Shown: piece by piece, positions 38,691-52,720 of the stretch
How the letters are laid out: each line of letters opens with the position of its first letter
Position numbering within the stretch: the first letter of the stretch is position 1
Assembly: GCA_034190875.2 (NCBI GenBank)
Contig: CM067358.1
Coordinates: forward strand, 46,426,827 to 46,490,826
DNA from: Urechis unicinctus
Taxonomy: Eukaryota > Annelida > Polychaeta > Xenopneusta > Urechidae
Reading direction: 5' to 3'
Length of the DNA stretch: 64,000 nt
The notes under the pieces: generated by a model
Databases searched by the model: none
What the model saw: the letters and a program-made list of their open reading frames with translations, nothing else
Told to the model about the DNA's origin: nothing
Position numbers and translations under genes: made by a program

Positions 38691-41689
38691 TCAGAACGTC
38701 TACGCGTACACATTGTCTTACGCAGACTCGTAGGGTTGTCTACAGAAATTACATGTATATCGGCAAGTTTCAAATAATTGACACTAATAATGGTCAAGTG
38801 CATTGGCATGTGCTGTAGTCAGGTTATAGTGACCCTTCCAGGATCACTATAATTTTACCTTTTATTGAAATTGTTGATATGAAATTCGACTAAGACCTCC
38901 ATTGTTTTAATAAATACGATTTAAATGATTACATAGCTTGGCTTGTGTTTTAGTTTTTAGGCAACAGCAATAATGCTTGCAGGCAGACTTATGGCCCGAC
39001 ATAGGGGTGGCCCCGCATGGCTGTAACATTTCCTTGTGACGTCGTTGATTTCTGCCTGCCCACTTCACGGGCAAGAGCTATGCATCTTGAGGGCAACATA
39101 AATTCATATCGGGCAAATAAACATCCGTAGCTTGCACAAAGCAAATTCTCTGTCAGTAACGATCTTAACAATTGCCAACTAAGATAGAAGAATCGGAGAT
39201 TCGATGACCCTTGTTTTAGATAATTAGATGTCATGTTGTTGTCATTTTCCGGGTGGTTTTATTTTGTGTTGGTAGTCGTGATTGCCAATAAACCGTCGCC
39301 ACAACAATAACGCAAATAATCTACCTATATGCGATGCTATTTCAGGGAGGAACAGACTACGTGTCTGTCTGTCGGACTTGATTTCTCAGTTGCTGTAAAA
39401 CAGTTTCAAGTAAGTGGTGCATCTATATTATTTCATATAAAAGTACAAGCAATTGGAATTATTGCAAACGTCAATATCCATTCAACGCAGAACGGATAAT
39501 CATATCACGACTGGCATAATGATGTCATCAGGAACATATATGCTCTTTTCAATAGCCGCGAGTCCAGGAGCCAATCATCTCACGCACTCTCGTGCCACCC
39601 AAACGAGCCAGCAATGTTCGCCCGATATGTCCGGCTCTTCACACTTGATTGTAGGCATTTCTTAAGGATCTGAAAACTGTAGCCTTTGTAAACTTCAATA
39701 TGTGCTTATCACTTATGGAATATATGCACTTACTGTAAGACGTTAATTGTAGTAATTTTATTTTGGCAAACCTCCAAAAAGGAATACTTGAATTTCTTTT
39801 CAGTACCACCCGTAGCATCACGAACGGAAGTAGATAATACACAATATTTATCCTGTAAACTTTGACGTAAACTGCCGGAAAAAATGTGTGAATTACAAGC
39901 GTTAATTCATAATATAATGCGCTACATAATTGCCCATTTAATCCAATGGACAATTTTACTTTGGCTACGATATCGAGCGCAACGTGTCTGAAAACGAAGC
40001 TGAGTTGATTCGAGCGTTTTTCCGTTAGCTATAGTAGCGAGATATTCCACCATGCGGTTGCCAACGGCGTGCATCGTAACCACCATCTTCGTGCAGGAAC
40101 TGAATGTACAGCAACCGTATAGTATATTATTCTTACATTATTTGGGTTGCTAGTGTATATAATGTATATAAAATAACAAACAGTTCTTCAGCTATCATTC
40201 ATGCACCGCTCCTATGGCTGAATTTGCATATGAGCGAAAGAATATCATCATTATCATTCCCGATGAGATTACCCAATGAGCTCCTGTTTACATACCTTGA
40301 CCATACGGGCACAAGTAGACCGCAATTGACATAATGACGGGTGATTGATGAATTAGAAAACGCGCATGGATAATCCTTGAAATTAAAGTAATGTATTGCA
40401 AACAACCCAAAATACATCGATACAACGTTCATCAACATGGTTTTAAGACAAATATCAAATCACTGTCCACATTGATCTTAAGATTTAATTGCTGTAAATG
40501 ACCACACCCCATGAGTAGTGATGAGACTATAATGGTACACCAAGCCCGTGGAATTGCATCAGAAAGCGCTATTCCCGGAATGGCATATTTCACAAAGAAT
40601 ACTAAGCCTCAAATGGTACAGTGTTGTGTGCGATTTGTGCAGCGGTATATACCAGATGTTGCATTAATCGCTACATAAGCACATCGTCTTTTTTCACGCA
40701 GTACTAGGTCGGGCTCGCACAGAAAACTTAAGCATCAAACACTGTAATGGTAAGCACTGTGTTAAACTGCTATGCGCTGGAATAAGCGGGTAATTGACCA
40801 AATAAGAGTGCTCAACCTGGCAAAATTTTAGACGCGCCATTAGGTGCTTTATATGAATCAGAACTCTTCAAGGGAATTTCTTTTGCGTGGGCACTAACAA
40901 ATTATCCGAAACCCACCCCCCCCCTCTCCGCCGCACCCCAGCACACACTCACACACAGAAAACCAATATGTTGGGTGTAAATGTTCTAGCATAGCTATGA
41001 ATTCCGAATGTCAATTGATGAATTAATGAAATCCGACAACTTCCCTGCCTGCAAATGCCAGCTATTGCTGTATTTGCAGATGAACAAAACAGATCTCTGG
41101 TCAAATGATATCAAATGCAAACATATGCAGATCAAAATGAAATATCTGTGAATACAAAGATTTAGTTCAATTTCTCGTGCCATGCGACGCCTTGTATTAC
41201 AGACCAGTTTGAAGGTAATTGCTTTGGAATTGATCCATTACACCGACAGTTAATGTTAACCGTGCCATCTATCGTGGTGGGACCTCGGTTCTGGTGTATA
41301 ACGACAGCTATTTCATTTACTGCTAGCTATAGAGCTTTTGGCTGAATGATGAGCAGCTATACAAACATAACGGACCTACCCATAACATAAGCGTAAACAC
41401 TTTCTGTATACGTGCTGCAGGTCATTGGCGTAAATTACCAATATGCGTGTGACTATTTTGCAAGCGATTTATGTGGCGAAAGTATGGATTGAATTTGCAT
41501 AAGCGAAACCCACCTGCTAACATTATTGAATTGCATTGGTACATTGTCGTCACTTTCGCTGACTTGTTGATCAATTTGATGTTCAATTGATTTCTTGTTG
41601 AGCGTCTTGCTGCCACGAAAAGTTATCGGCGCCTTTGGGATATTTTGTTCATGAAAGTAGTTGATGTGATCGATCGAAAACTTAACATG
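38691..41689. other. Gene-free stretch
   Basis: No recognisable gene. A C-rich tract with CACACA units lies at about 40912-40960. Open frames are all under 110 codons and carry no recognised motif. Confidence 0.4.
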
Positions 41690-42020
41690 CGCAAATGTAC
41701 CACTTCAAAAACTATAAAATGGTATCTTTGACGAACGTTATTTCGCCCTGAAGCGATCCAATTATTCTTATCGGAGAATAAGACGCGTAGTAATTACGTG
41801 TGCAGAGCCGAAAATTGCTGGTTCAAGTGCCTCCTTACATCCGGTTAACATACGCGAGTAGTTTATAAGCTCTACAGAATTGACGGGAGTCATATATTCG
41901 GCATCAATGAAAGTGCAATGTATACTTCCAACTACACTGCAATATGTGCTAATGCACTATACTGTGATGAACATGATCAATGAGTTTCTGTTGGAGGGTT
42001 TTCGTTCAAACACATTTGTG
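41690..42020. repeat. Diverged repeat, copy E1
   Basis: Matches 44425-44740 in the same orientation. ATGCGCAAATGT starts both, GAAGC, ATCCAAT follows, then CATCCGG, GAGTAGTTTAT, CATATAT and GGCATCAA, GAAAGT. The offset is about 2.74 kb. Part also resembles 17385-17470 in copy A. Confidence 0.75.
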
Positions 42021-44424
42021 TTGCGCCAGGAATATTAATCATATTCTCACGCAAATAAAGCGAGCCAGATATGACGTTCTTCTGGGGTGACGGAGGACAG
42101 AAATGCAGTGCAGTACCACTTCTGTAAGTATTGATTTCATTTGCTAAATATATCAAACCTTTCAGGAACCTTATTCGATAATGTGTTCAAATCTCACTTA
42201 CTTTCGAAAGAATGCGTCTTAATACTTTTGTGTCACATTGGTGTATCAACGCTGTTACATCTGACGTGATTGATCATGTGACCGTGTCAGTATACGGATC
42301 TAAGTCTTGTGCCCCGCGATGTGTCATTTAGAAATAATACACACAACTCAGTGTGGTATGCAAGTATCGAGGTGAAAGAGATGCGGCGTTCACCGCCTTT
42401 TACGTTATGCATCATTTTTGCCATCATCCCTCATCCACAGCACCATAGAAATAATAACATGCGTCGATGAATACAAGCTTTATTAAATGTTATGTAGTGT
42501 GCATCATAGCATAGCAATCTATTCTATATAGGTGGTCACTGTCATTGGGATGACAGTGGATTAGTTATCTGTTGTATGCAAGTTTAAAAACCAATATTAG
42601 GATAAAAATAGGACTTTCGGAAGGAAATATCCCACAATTGCATTTTTATCAAGATGAGGATTGAAACAACGAATTAGATATATGTGGCAATGTATCATAA
42701 CAATTGGTTCCATTCCTATGTATCATATACATCAATGTGCTTTCTATGGTGGACCAGGTGATATCAGAATCCTACAGATTGTGTTGCAGGGGCTTGAATT
42801 GTGACTATCTTTACGACAAATGTGATATATTCGGAGCATTTACATAGCATATGGCATTTTACAGAGCAAGGGCAATCCGATGGCGTCAAGGTTGTAAATG
42901 AATCTTGTTGACTATGGTAGCAATGCTTACGATGGTTATGAGAGGCGGTTGTATGTTAATAGTCAACTGGTTAGTGAATGATAGTTTCTCCACCAATATA
43001 TGCGATTGGGGACTATTGTTGCACACATTAATTACTGCAGCTTACCTTAAGCGGCTTTTACAAGGGCAATGTTACTTTTCATGTCACATAATATTGCAAT
43101 GTGGAGACTTTTCGGGTGACCAATGACTGATGGGTTATGAAGCAATACAAAATAAAAATGAGATTAACCATGATCCTAATGTGGCTAGGGTAAATCCTTC
43201 TTGCCGCACACGTATGGGAGGGATGACGTGAAAACAAGCGACAGTAATGCCGCCTTTGGCGTCGTGCTGAAGACGCCTTACTTTCGGCGTTAGTTATTTT
43301 GTTTCAATTTATAAAGGCTGAAAGCCACCATGTTGAAAACACTAGTTGTTTGCACGGAAAGACAATGTGCAACAAAAAACCCTGTCAAATCTTCATTTAT
43401 TGCTGCAGTATTTGGAATGATGTGATATTAATCACCATGCTGTCGACTCCTCACAAGCTAATATGTTACTCCGATGGCCAGCATCTGAATAGTGCAGACG
43501 GTAAATATTTCTGCATGCTGATGCTATCTATTACATCTTATTATTACAGACGGGATGTAATGGGCCATATTATGCTGCCAATAGATCCTTATTATGCTTC
43601 ACGACATCTGGAAAAAGGATCAAGTGGTGAAGAGAGCATTATTAATGAACTTCTCAATGGGAGCCTACATGCCCGAATTCAATCACGTGGTCGATACATT
43701 TAATCTGCATTATAATGAAAACAATGCGAAGAACGCAACGAACGCCACTGTCCCCTTTTATCAATTATTACAATTCTTGCAAAAATGAAGTAATATACAT
43801 TCTTGATTTACTAACTTTAGATGATATGCAGATTGATATTTTAATTAACTCCCTGAGTCTCGAGTATCATGGTTTTATAAATCAATTCAGTTGAGGGATT
43901 TGGCTGCTGGACCTATCTCTCCATCAGAAACTTTTCTCTGCGATGAATATTGTGAATGAGGGTCATTCCGGTGTAAAGCGATCAGTATTGAACATACTAC
44001 TTGGTGTTGGATGGCAATTAGACATATAATGGTGACAGATAAGGAAAGCATATATGGAATACCAATAGTATAAACGCTTGCGTACTCACCTCACGTTGTT
44101 TCAGTGCATGCAAGCTGGGTCGATGGCATAAACGATTCTGTTATTTGCATGGTAATCACATGTCAGAAAAGAGTATCTTCTACTTACGGCGAAACGAAGT
44201 AGCCGCCTTTTGGCTACAATATTCGCAAATCTTATATTTTGTTATAGGAAGCATGCTTATATTATCATTACAAACGCAAAGCATCCACCATATGGAGGCC
44301 GGGCACTCAATCGTCTATCTGCTGTCTCGACTATAATTGTGTTAGCAAATCTCTCGATACTTTCTTGTAATGTTTCACTGAGTTTAGAATGTTGAGATTG
44401 CCAATTTCGTTACAATATATTTAG
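42021..44424. other. Gene-free stretch
   Basis: A 134-codon plus-strand frame (43299-43703) overlaps a 64-codon frame in another phase. Neither has a recognised motif or splice context. Confidence 0.4.
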
Positions 44425-44740
44425 TATGCGCAAATGTCCCACTTAGGTTAAGGAACCTTGAGATGTTGTCGTTATTGCATACTGAAGCAATCCAATCCTA
44501 CCTCATAGAGAATGAGAAGCATAGTAATGACATGTTTTGGACCGCACACTCCTGGTTATTTTGTCTCCACGCATCCGGCAAAGAACCGTGAGTAGTTTAT
44601 TATCCCTGCATAGTTTCAAGACGCCATATATTTGGCATCAACGAAAGTACCGACAATACGCCCCTCCACAAAGCAATCGGAAACATTTTTTGTTGCCAAT
44701 GACGTGATCCTAACGTGAATAAACCATACCCAATAGTACA
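44425..44740. repeat. Diverged repeat, copy E2
   Basis: Second copy of 41690-42020. The piece around TTATCCCTGCA (about 44600) matches copy A at 17430 better than copy E1 does, so all three belong to one family. Confidence 0.75.
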
Positions 44741-47700
44741 ATTCCCGCTAGCATTGCTTCCGCTTCCTTTTTTTTTCATAATGAAATGCAGCAAATGAAA
44801 TCAGTCGCGTCTTCGTTCAATATGACATCGAAGGATAATCTAAGTGAGATGTTGCTATAAGTGGGTACCGATCTTGTATTCGCGCATTGAAAGCGATCAG
44901 CGATTAGTTGCTTTGAATGTTTAGTAATACCAATCGCAGTCACACATCTTAAAATATTGCTTAGTTCGCCGGATTGATTTCGGCCGCATTTGCAATAAAT
45001 ATGCTGCATTTGGAGTCATTGAAACGTCCACATTTCTGGGGTGTTTGTCATGCATAAACACCATGATATGCATCCCTTGTAGCAGAGGATGGATAGGTGT
45101 CAAACAGTTACCACATCTCTGCTGACCAACTCATTCTGTGACGCCATCAGTATGATTATTGAAGGATTATTCTGATCCACGGTGATGTATCATTATCGGA
45201 TGTTTCCAGCAACGCATGTCAAATGAACGTGTTCATTAACGAGATGAATTATACAGCGCATTAGCCATTTATCGGACTTTGTGCCACTATCACTCTTGCA
45301 ATCTGATGATTCCATCGTGCATTATAAATAACGGCAGCGGGATAAATCACAGCTTTAATGAATAAATAATGTCCAAAATATTATCTCTTGACGATAGATA
45401 AGTTATGACTGGTTGATGTAAATTAGGTTATTTACTTTCAAAAGATAGGATTTATTGAGAAACATACGTAATTAAATATTGATCTTTCTAACCGAGGTAT
45501 GGATGTTGTCAGCATGGTAGTGTTGAGCTATAGCGATATTCTAGCAAAGTATCAAGCAAATGTATCACGGCAGTCATAGCTTCAGGTGTGTTATTCCTCA
45601 ATGCATTTTCTTATTCATCTTAGTTATGGCTCGAACCAGCGTTTGTGACATATATTAAGCATGCCAAGTCAAATATGTCATCTTAAGCTAGTTGATGTCA
45701 TAAAATAATTTAACGACTGTTGCCAAAATGGTCTGATTTATTCTATTTATCGCATGGCACCCTCTTCTCGGCAAAGCAAAGTTCGGTCTTTTCCCATATC
45801 GCCTCACTCGCACAGCTAGCCGTGTGATAACTGCGAACTTGTCGCAATATCACCTAGCAGCAACCAGATTTGAGCAGATCCCTCAACGAGCATCACTGCT
45901 CTAATATTGCAATTCTACGGAGGGTCTGAATATTAAGCACTCCTTGCAAGTGTTATAACGGGTTATCGCAAGAGTCATTGCTTGCCAGTCGCTGATCTGG
46001 TTGCGTGTGGCTCATCGGGAAGTCACGGTATTATCTCCCCGGAATCAAGCTGACGCGCGAAATTCTAACATCTGCCGAGCCACTTCTACTGCGCTACAGT
46101 GCTGCAAGCACCAACCGAAGACAAACGCTGCTTGGAAGTCGGCGGAGCTCTGATTGCCGAGGTTGGCAATATTCTACAAGTCTCACACAAGAAATTATCG
46201 AAGCATATTCTAATCAAATCAACAAACAGCCAAGCCGGTGCTCTAGTTGCTGGAACAAAGCTTGTCCAAATTCGGGAACAGGTCCATCAGGGTCTCTCAC
46301 AGTTTTTGGCTGGGTTTTTTCTCCAATCCCGCAAGGCTTTGTATACACTCACAGCCCAACATTCATAACTTCTAGTGTTTCTTGGCACTATGTTTTAAAA
46401 TAATTCTTTAAATTTGTCCGTTGACAACGATGTGCTGAACCGACCAGCACAAGAAGCACCTCCTTCTTACCATTTGGTGTTTGTAGACGGATTCAAGAGA
46501 GTAGCAAACGCATCAGGAGCACTGAAATCCGTCTAAAAATCACAGGCGTCAAAAAAGAAACATTTCTCACATCTCTTATAGATGAAACCATCATCACAGG
46601 CAGCTGAGCCTGAGTGGGGGATTAAGCAAAAACCTCTCATGTTTACAGGTCCCTGAAAGATACCTTACATAAAACAGGTTCACACTAATTATCAATATAA
46701 GGAGACAGGGTCGTGCCCTTTATTATCGCGTGAAGGTGGCATCGCGAGAAGTTTGATATCGCATGGTGACGCGGATGATATGGGGAGATGAACATATTGC
46801 GCTCAAATTTATATATTATATTTGAATTGACGAATGATGACAAACCACACAAAAATAGCCTACATTGTTATGATAAAAACAGGGGACTAAGCTTGTCTTT
46901 ATACAAGTCACCCCAAATATCGTATTCTACTCAGAGTTGCGAATGATCCTATTACAGAAGACTTTGCCCCACCTAGCAAAGCAAGTGCACCAGTAAGGTT
47001 AGATAACCCTGAAATACTGTTGTTGACAAACATGTTTACATCCTCAGACAATTCAATCACTCCTCTAAGCCAACACGGCGTATAGCAGTATAGCGTGTAT
47101 TGCGTTGTGAATTACCATGTCTCGATGCTTCTTGGCATTCGGCAGCCAAAAATGAGTTGAAAACAACACATGTGATGTGTTCATCACATCTAGCGTCAAG
47201 GAAACTTGTAAAATATTCTTTTGATTATTGCACCGGGAATTAATAATGAGGGTTGAAAAATAACTTCGGAAATGCGGGAAAACGAGCCCTCGGTTGCGCT
47301 ACATCTCTCGTGTGTGGCACTGTCTTTCGAATGGGGTTCCTTTACATTACCCAAGAAAAATCTAATCGCTTTTGGTTAGCCAGAAAGATGATAGCAGCTA
47401 ATGTATACGTGTTTGTATATAAGTTCACTTTGGCAATCGTTATTGACGTTGTTCAATCAATATAAGATTTGGAGGGCTATCAATAAGTGTACGTTCAAAT
47501 TCCCGCTTCATCCTGCTTCATTCAAACTTAACAACCAGCGAATTGATTGCTCGGAAGAAGGCTTTGGTGAAATTGAGGCAAATACCTCGTCTATGTACCC
47601 AAGGAGATTCGTTCTTCTCAATCAACCAGGTGTGAGCACATAATATATTGATTTTTAACGACCGCGCACTACTTGCTAGCATTAATGGTATACATGGCAA

Positions 47701-48014
47701 GCTAATATTGTTTACAGGCTGAATACAGGAGTTCGCGTGACTCTATAGAACGTAACGGCATAAGATATTACACCCGTCCACTTATGAGTCGCATTATCAA
47801 CGCCTGTATGTGAAATACATTTTTATCAGAAGTTTTTGACTGAATCACTTTATCGATCAACTCAATCTCTGATCCTGTAATTAAATATTTATGATTATAT
47901 AAGGTGCAATGTGGTGTGTCATTTCGATACGGTCCAATGTAGTAGGAACTTTTGCACCACCATACCTCATGCGCTATGGTTATTCCATAATACGGTAGCA
48001 CTGTTGAATCTTTT
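44741..48014. other. Gene-free stretch including a GC-richer block
   Basis: 45960-46560 is less AT-rich than its surroundings and has overlapping open frames of 132 codons (46005-46403) and 89 codons (46099-46368). A further short open stretch (about 46410-46536) reads PPSYHLVFVDGFKRVANASG. None is recognised, and no splice-consistent model could be made. Confidence 0.35.
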
Positions 48015-48043
48015 AAAGGTAGAATCTGGTATATTCTACCTTT
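48015..48043. repeat. Perfect hairpin, 11-bp stem, 7-nt loop
   Basis: AAAGGTAGAAT (48015-48025) and its exact complement ATTCTACCTTT (48033-48043) flank the loop CTGGTAT. No surrounding gene or element explains it. Confidence 0.8.
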
Positions 48044-48619
48044 TATATTGTCATATACATAATGGCCTTGGATAAATATGCTGTGGACGGCTGCTGTTAC
48101 TGGGGTGATGATTATGTATGCTCAAGAAAGAATACTTGTTGGAGGAAATAGACCACGATAGAAAATTGCTTATCATAGAGTTAAGGATTATAAAAAATGT
48201 GGAGCAATAGCTATAAATAAACAGGGCATACTTAGAGGAGGGTAGCTTCGATTGTAGTAGGCATGATCTTTATGTTGTTCGAGAGGTGAGGTTGAACCAC
48301 GTTTGTGACATGCAGAAGTTGTTGTAATCGAACTTGCTGATTGTGAACAGCTAAATACAAGCAATATATATGGTGGTCGACAAAACGATCAGATAAACAT
48401 GGCATCACTCCTATCTAACTCGAAGTTATTCTCCGAGTTGAAAATGATCCGATTGTGCATGGCTTGAAGTCATCTTGGCGCTATAAATATGTGCGCTTGG
48501 CATCCTGCTAATTAGACGTATGGATTATATAATAGTCATGACTTAGGCTGTGTGGTGAATCCATGCAAATGAGATGCTTCGGGCTTTGACGAAATACGAA
48601 TTGTAGATTACTTGTATCA

Positions 48620-48860
48620 AAGTTTGTTTCAAAGTTTGTGTCGTTCTATTCGATCACTGACTTTATGGTAGGCCCCTTACGTTTTCAAAATATATTTAAT
48701 ATATTTGGTCTTACCATAGTCCAGTTTGTGCTTTTATGTTTGCGTTTACCTATGTAAATAATTATGGCTATACAAACAGTACATCGACGCCTAGGGACTA
48801 CTGCATATATTCGGACGGAGAACTTAATGGCTAGAGTGTCTCAAATCAGGCCATATGTAT
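48620..48860. repeat. Weak third copy of the E repeat
   Basis: Blocks near 48700-48830 (GTGC, TTTACCTATG, CATATATTCGG, GAACTT) follow the order seen in copy E1. The similarity is weaker than between E1 and E2. Confidence 0.4.
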
Positions 48861-51800
48861 CGTTTGCAAGTGCGATATTTACTCAGGCATTTGCCTAACA
48901 TGACCTAAAGCAGTTTTGTAAAGATATAAGCCATTGCCTAACCGCCCGTAATATAGTCTGAGTTGCAATACACCTGTTGAGTAGTAGTATTGTTATCTCT
49001 GAACGATGCCATATTATTGTTGCTTCATCAATCACATTGTTTATACCATAATGACAAGATACTAAATATCACTTAGTTGACATACCAGAATAAAATGCTT
49101 CTATGCATCTCCTCAATATGATAGCAATGAATGATTGGGCAATCGCATGTTTTGGGTGGACGCTGAATAGACGTAGATGCACACATTCATCTAACCTAAT
49201 AATTCAAGAAAGGATTTTACCACAATCTAGTATCATAATCTCTTAGCTGGGTTCATCGTCTGAACAATAAGAGGAGGCGTCAGAAGTAGGCAACTACAAC
49301 TGAATGTAGAATATTCTTATTAGCAGCGTTGCCCCTGGCAAGGTGTTGTATAGCTTAGGCTGGTATTGCAGCACATACAATCGATTTCAACAAAAAGGAA
49401 TAGTACTGACATAGCTATTCATTTTGGAATAGCACCAAGATGCTCCGAATCAATGACAAGTGGTTTGGTGGAGAACAGTCACCGAGTAAGGAAACGGGGG
49501 GAAGGTATATGCAATATATGCCACGTTAACGACGTTTGACAAGTATTGTATGAACCCTACGCGATCAGGATTCGTATCCATTTTGCCACTGCTAATAAGG
49601 AGACAGTATAGGAGTTGGAATAGTCATTATTTACTGCATTTGGGGAAAGGGAGAGATTCTAGTAAGCAGATAGAGGTGAGAATTATTCACGAACCTTTTT
49701 GAGAAAATGTGCGTCATCAACTGTCACTTATGGCAGTGCCATGTTCCTGTATATAACAATGCAATATCGGTGTTAATGCGCATGCAGGTTTTGAGTGCAC
49801 TTTAGTATAGATAATCACTCGTTAAGACGGATTGTGAAAATAATCGAATAAAAACTTACAATGGCGGATCGCTTTCATGTCGATGTTTGTGCATATGCAT
49901 GTATTGTATTTCATTGTGGGCCAGTAAACTTGTTTATTTTTGTGTGAAGATTCATCATGGCCCAATTAACCACCGTCTCTAATTGATATTGTATCGTTAC
50001 ATAACCAAATATGTGCGTTAAATGATCGTTGCTTTTCGGATCGCTTTTTTTTAATATGGCTGACATCTTGCGAACAGTTAGTATTCGACCATCTGAAGAT
50101 ATGCTTTTATTTCATTGCATTTATCATAGGCGAAGATGTCGGATTGTCGTTTCCATTTTAAGCAGAAATAAAACTGGCACGATGATTTATTGACGCCATC
50201 ATTTGGACTGTTATTGTTTTGTTGCGTTGTGACAAACCGGATGTAAGATACTGACAATAGCGGCGCTTGTATGGTGCTTGGTGAGAGTATGACGTAGTTA
50301 CATGGCCCACATATCTAGACAGGTGCATATAAGAAGTATAGCGCTTTTTGAAGCGATTCCCACAGGGACGTCTTGTTCTAAGAAATATGAAGTCCTGTCA
50401 GTCGAATTATTGCTCATGACATCAATCGTCATTTAGCGGGCTCAGTAACTTAGCTTTAATTGCGTAATGTACATCGGGCTTCACAACTGAGTTCGATGAA
50501 ATCACTTGTTGAATGATTATTCAACAATTATACGACCATAACTCTGCTTGCCTATACAATGACTATAATGCATAGTTTCTGTGATCGAATGATTGATCAA
50601 TTATTTCCAATCATTACCCAGTCTCAATGTATTAATCAAACATTGGTAAGAGTTTCTTGATAACAAATTGTGAGTCAAGTTGAATGTTATCTGTGCATCA
50701 TCAACACAATTGATTAAGAAAGGACCGAGACTTAATAGAGATCCCCAATGATGCATCGTACCCCATGCCTTCTGCGATATCCATATAGTGTTTGAACACT
50801 AATCACTATTGTGCATGTGTTGGCTAGCTGCAAGTATGAAACTCTTTTAAAGTTCCAATAAACTACATTTACAAGATCCCTACCTTCAACCGTTTGTATG
50901 CAGCTTGTCATATTGCTTACAGTGGTTTTTGGTATTGCATATTAGCGTAACATTAGCAATTATTCATTCGCCTGGAACACTCCCATCGTTCATGGTTTTT
51001 TAACTAGAATCTTAAGCGGTAGCGATGCATCTATGGCTAGCCCATTGATAAGTCGTGGATATAGTGTTTTGGGGCTTGGTGCCATATTCGTTACCCACTA
51101 ACACAGGCTTACCCGGATCTCTGCCTATTACCTGACACATGAGTTTAATTCTATCGACAACGCCACACCAACTATGTTTCAACTTTTGGTCTTAAATAAC
51201 ATTTATGAGGACGGTCGAGCCTTAACATGGCGTGTGCCACCTTCCCCGGCCTTTCTACATTCATCTACTGCTGACCCCTGTTATTGAACCCTCCACACAT
51301 TATATGCCCTGATCTCCGCGGATGACGCGGAAAAGCCTTCCAATGTTGTGAGATCGCGCGATCCATGGTAATATCCGTCCGTTATGTACCAAATTATGGT
51401 ATTCAATAGGAAATAGGTTATCAATTTACATGATTGACTTCTATATACCCTTCATAAAGCCTGCAATAATTGGTACTTTTATGGCCACAATAATAGTATC
51501 TTTAACAATTCCTGTACTTAGAAAGCCAATATTATTGATGTATTCTACAAAACAGTGACCCAAATATATTTTTTAGACACCGACACAAATAAACATTACG
51601 AAGATGCAGTACAAGTCGATGTCGTGCCTCGCACCATTTTGCTGACAGTAAAGTCCAATTCGACACATTTGATGCGCACAATATCATTACATTTAAGAAC
51701 TCGCTAGAACAGCTCTCAGTCTTATAGATGATTATGTTTTCCTATAATGCCTCGTGTTATTCACTCTCGGGGTTGTGCTCAGCTGGCATGTGGCTTCAAC

Positions 51801-52619
51801 ACTATTGCCGTATATAGTGCTTAGGGTGTCCCATGTTAAGTTAAGCATGATAATAGTTAAGCATGTTATACCAAAGTATTTGGGACTCTTTTTAATATCA
51901 GCACTTCTCTAGGAATTGCAGTTTAATGGCCTCACAATTGGAATTACATTGAAAAAAGGCTGGGTCTTAGCCAGGATTTTAAAACTGCCAGTGAATCTCC
52001 ACCCCAAACCGGTCCATGACGTTATGACCAACTGATTATCATAACGTAGTATGTTTGCTGTCGCTCGAAAGCTAGTGGGGGTGGGGGGTTGCAAGCGCGC
52101 GTGCGTGCGTAATGTGAAATATCTGACCGCAATTTAATTACAAATTAATGATACATCCTGCTTTGGCACAAGCATACGTGCGTATTAACAACTTAGTCAA
52201 AGACTTCGCGTCGATATGATATTTCACCCAATTGCAATTTGCGAGCTTCATTTCCTAGCCAACATTGTATTTATTAGATCATGGGATAAGCGATACCGCG
52301 AGGCAGACATTTCAGGATGATGCTCCAAACGACCGTGCACAATGTATGCCAGCCTTCTAGTTGAACATATCGTGTATCATTTTAGAGAAGGTATAAGATC
52401 GACATGGACTGCGAACTTTTTTTTGCAAGGAGGCGAAGCTGGTCGTAATTCCATTCACCATCGTTAAAGCATTATGACGTTGAATTAAACCCCATGCGTC
52501 ATAAAAGGGTTATCAAACAGAAAAGTATTTATTTTGATCGTAGATGAGCGGCCAACGTGCTGCGTCGCCGTTTGTCTTTAAATGAGCTATTTAAATTGGC
52601 TAATTCCTTGTATCCGGCC
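48861..52619. other. Gene-free stretch
   Basis: No gene, element or strong repeat was recognised over 3.7 kb. All open frames are short. Confidence 0.45.
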
Positions 52620-52625
52620 TTGGAG

Positions 52626-52720
52626 GCTCGTGGACGGGCTGGCGGGTGGACGGGTGGACGAGCTATAGGGCAAAATTCCAGACGCTCCAAATTTACGACT
52701 CACCCGTCCGACGGACGGGT
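52626..52720. repeat. GGACGGG-rich cluster with palindrome
   Basis: Several GGACGGG/GGCGGG units in tandem lie at about 52631-52665. ACCCGTCCG-A-CGGACGGGT (52702-52720) is a perfect palindrome around one central A and uses the same heptamer. The cluster is strikingly GC-rich within AT-rich DNA. Confidence 0.8.

Noticed and set aside
50506-50527. Hairpin with 9-bp arms and a 4-nt loop
   Set aside because: A few perfect 9-bp hairpins with short loops are expected by chance in AT-rich DNA of this length; the one at 38824-38852 is treated the same way.
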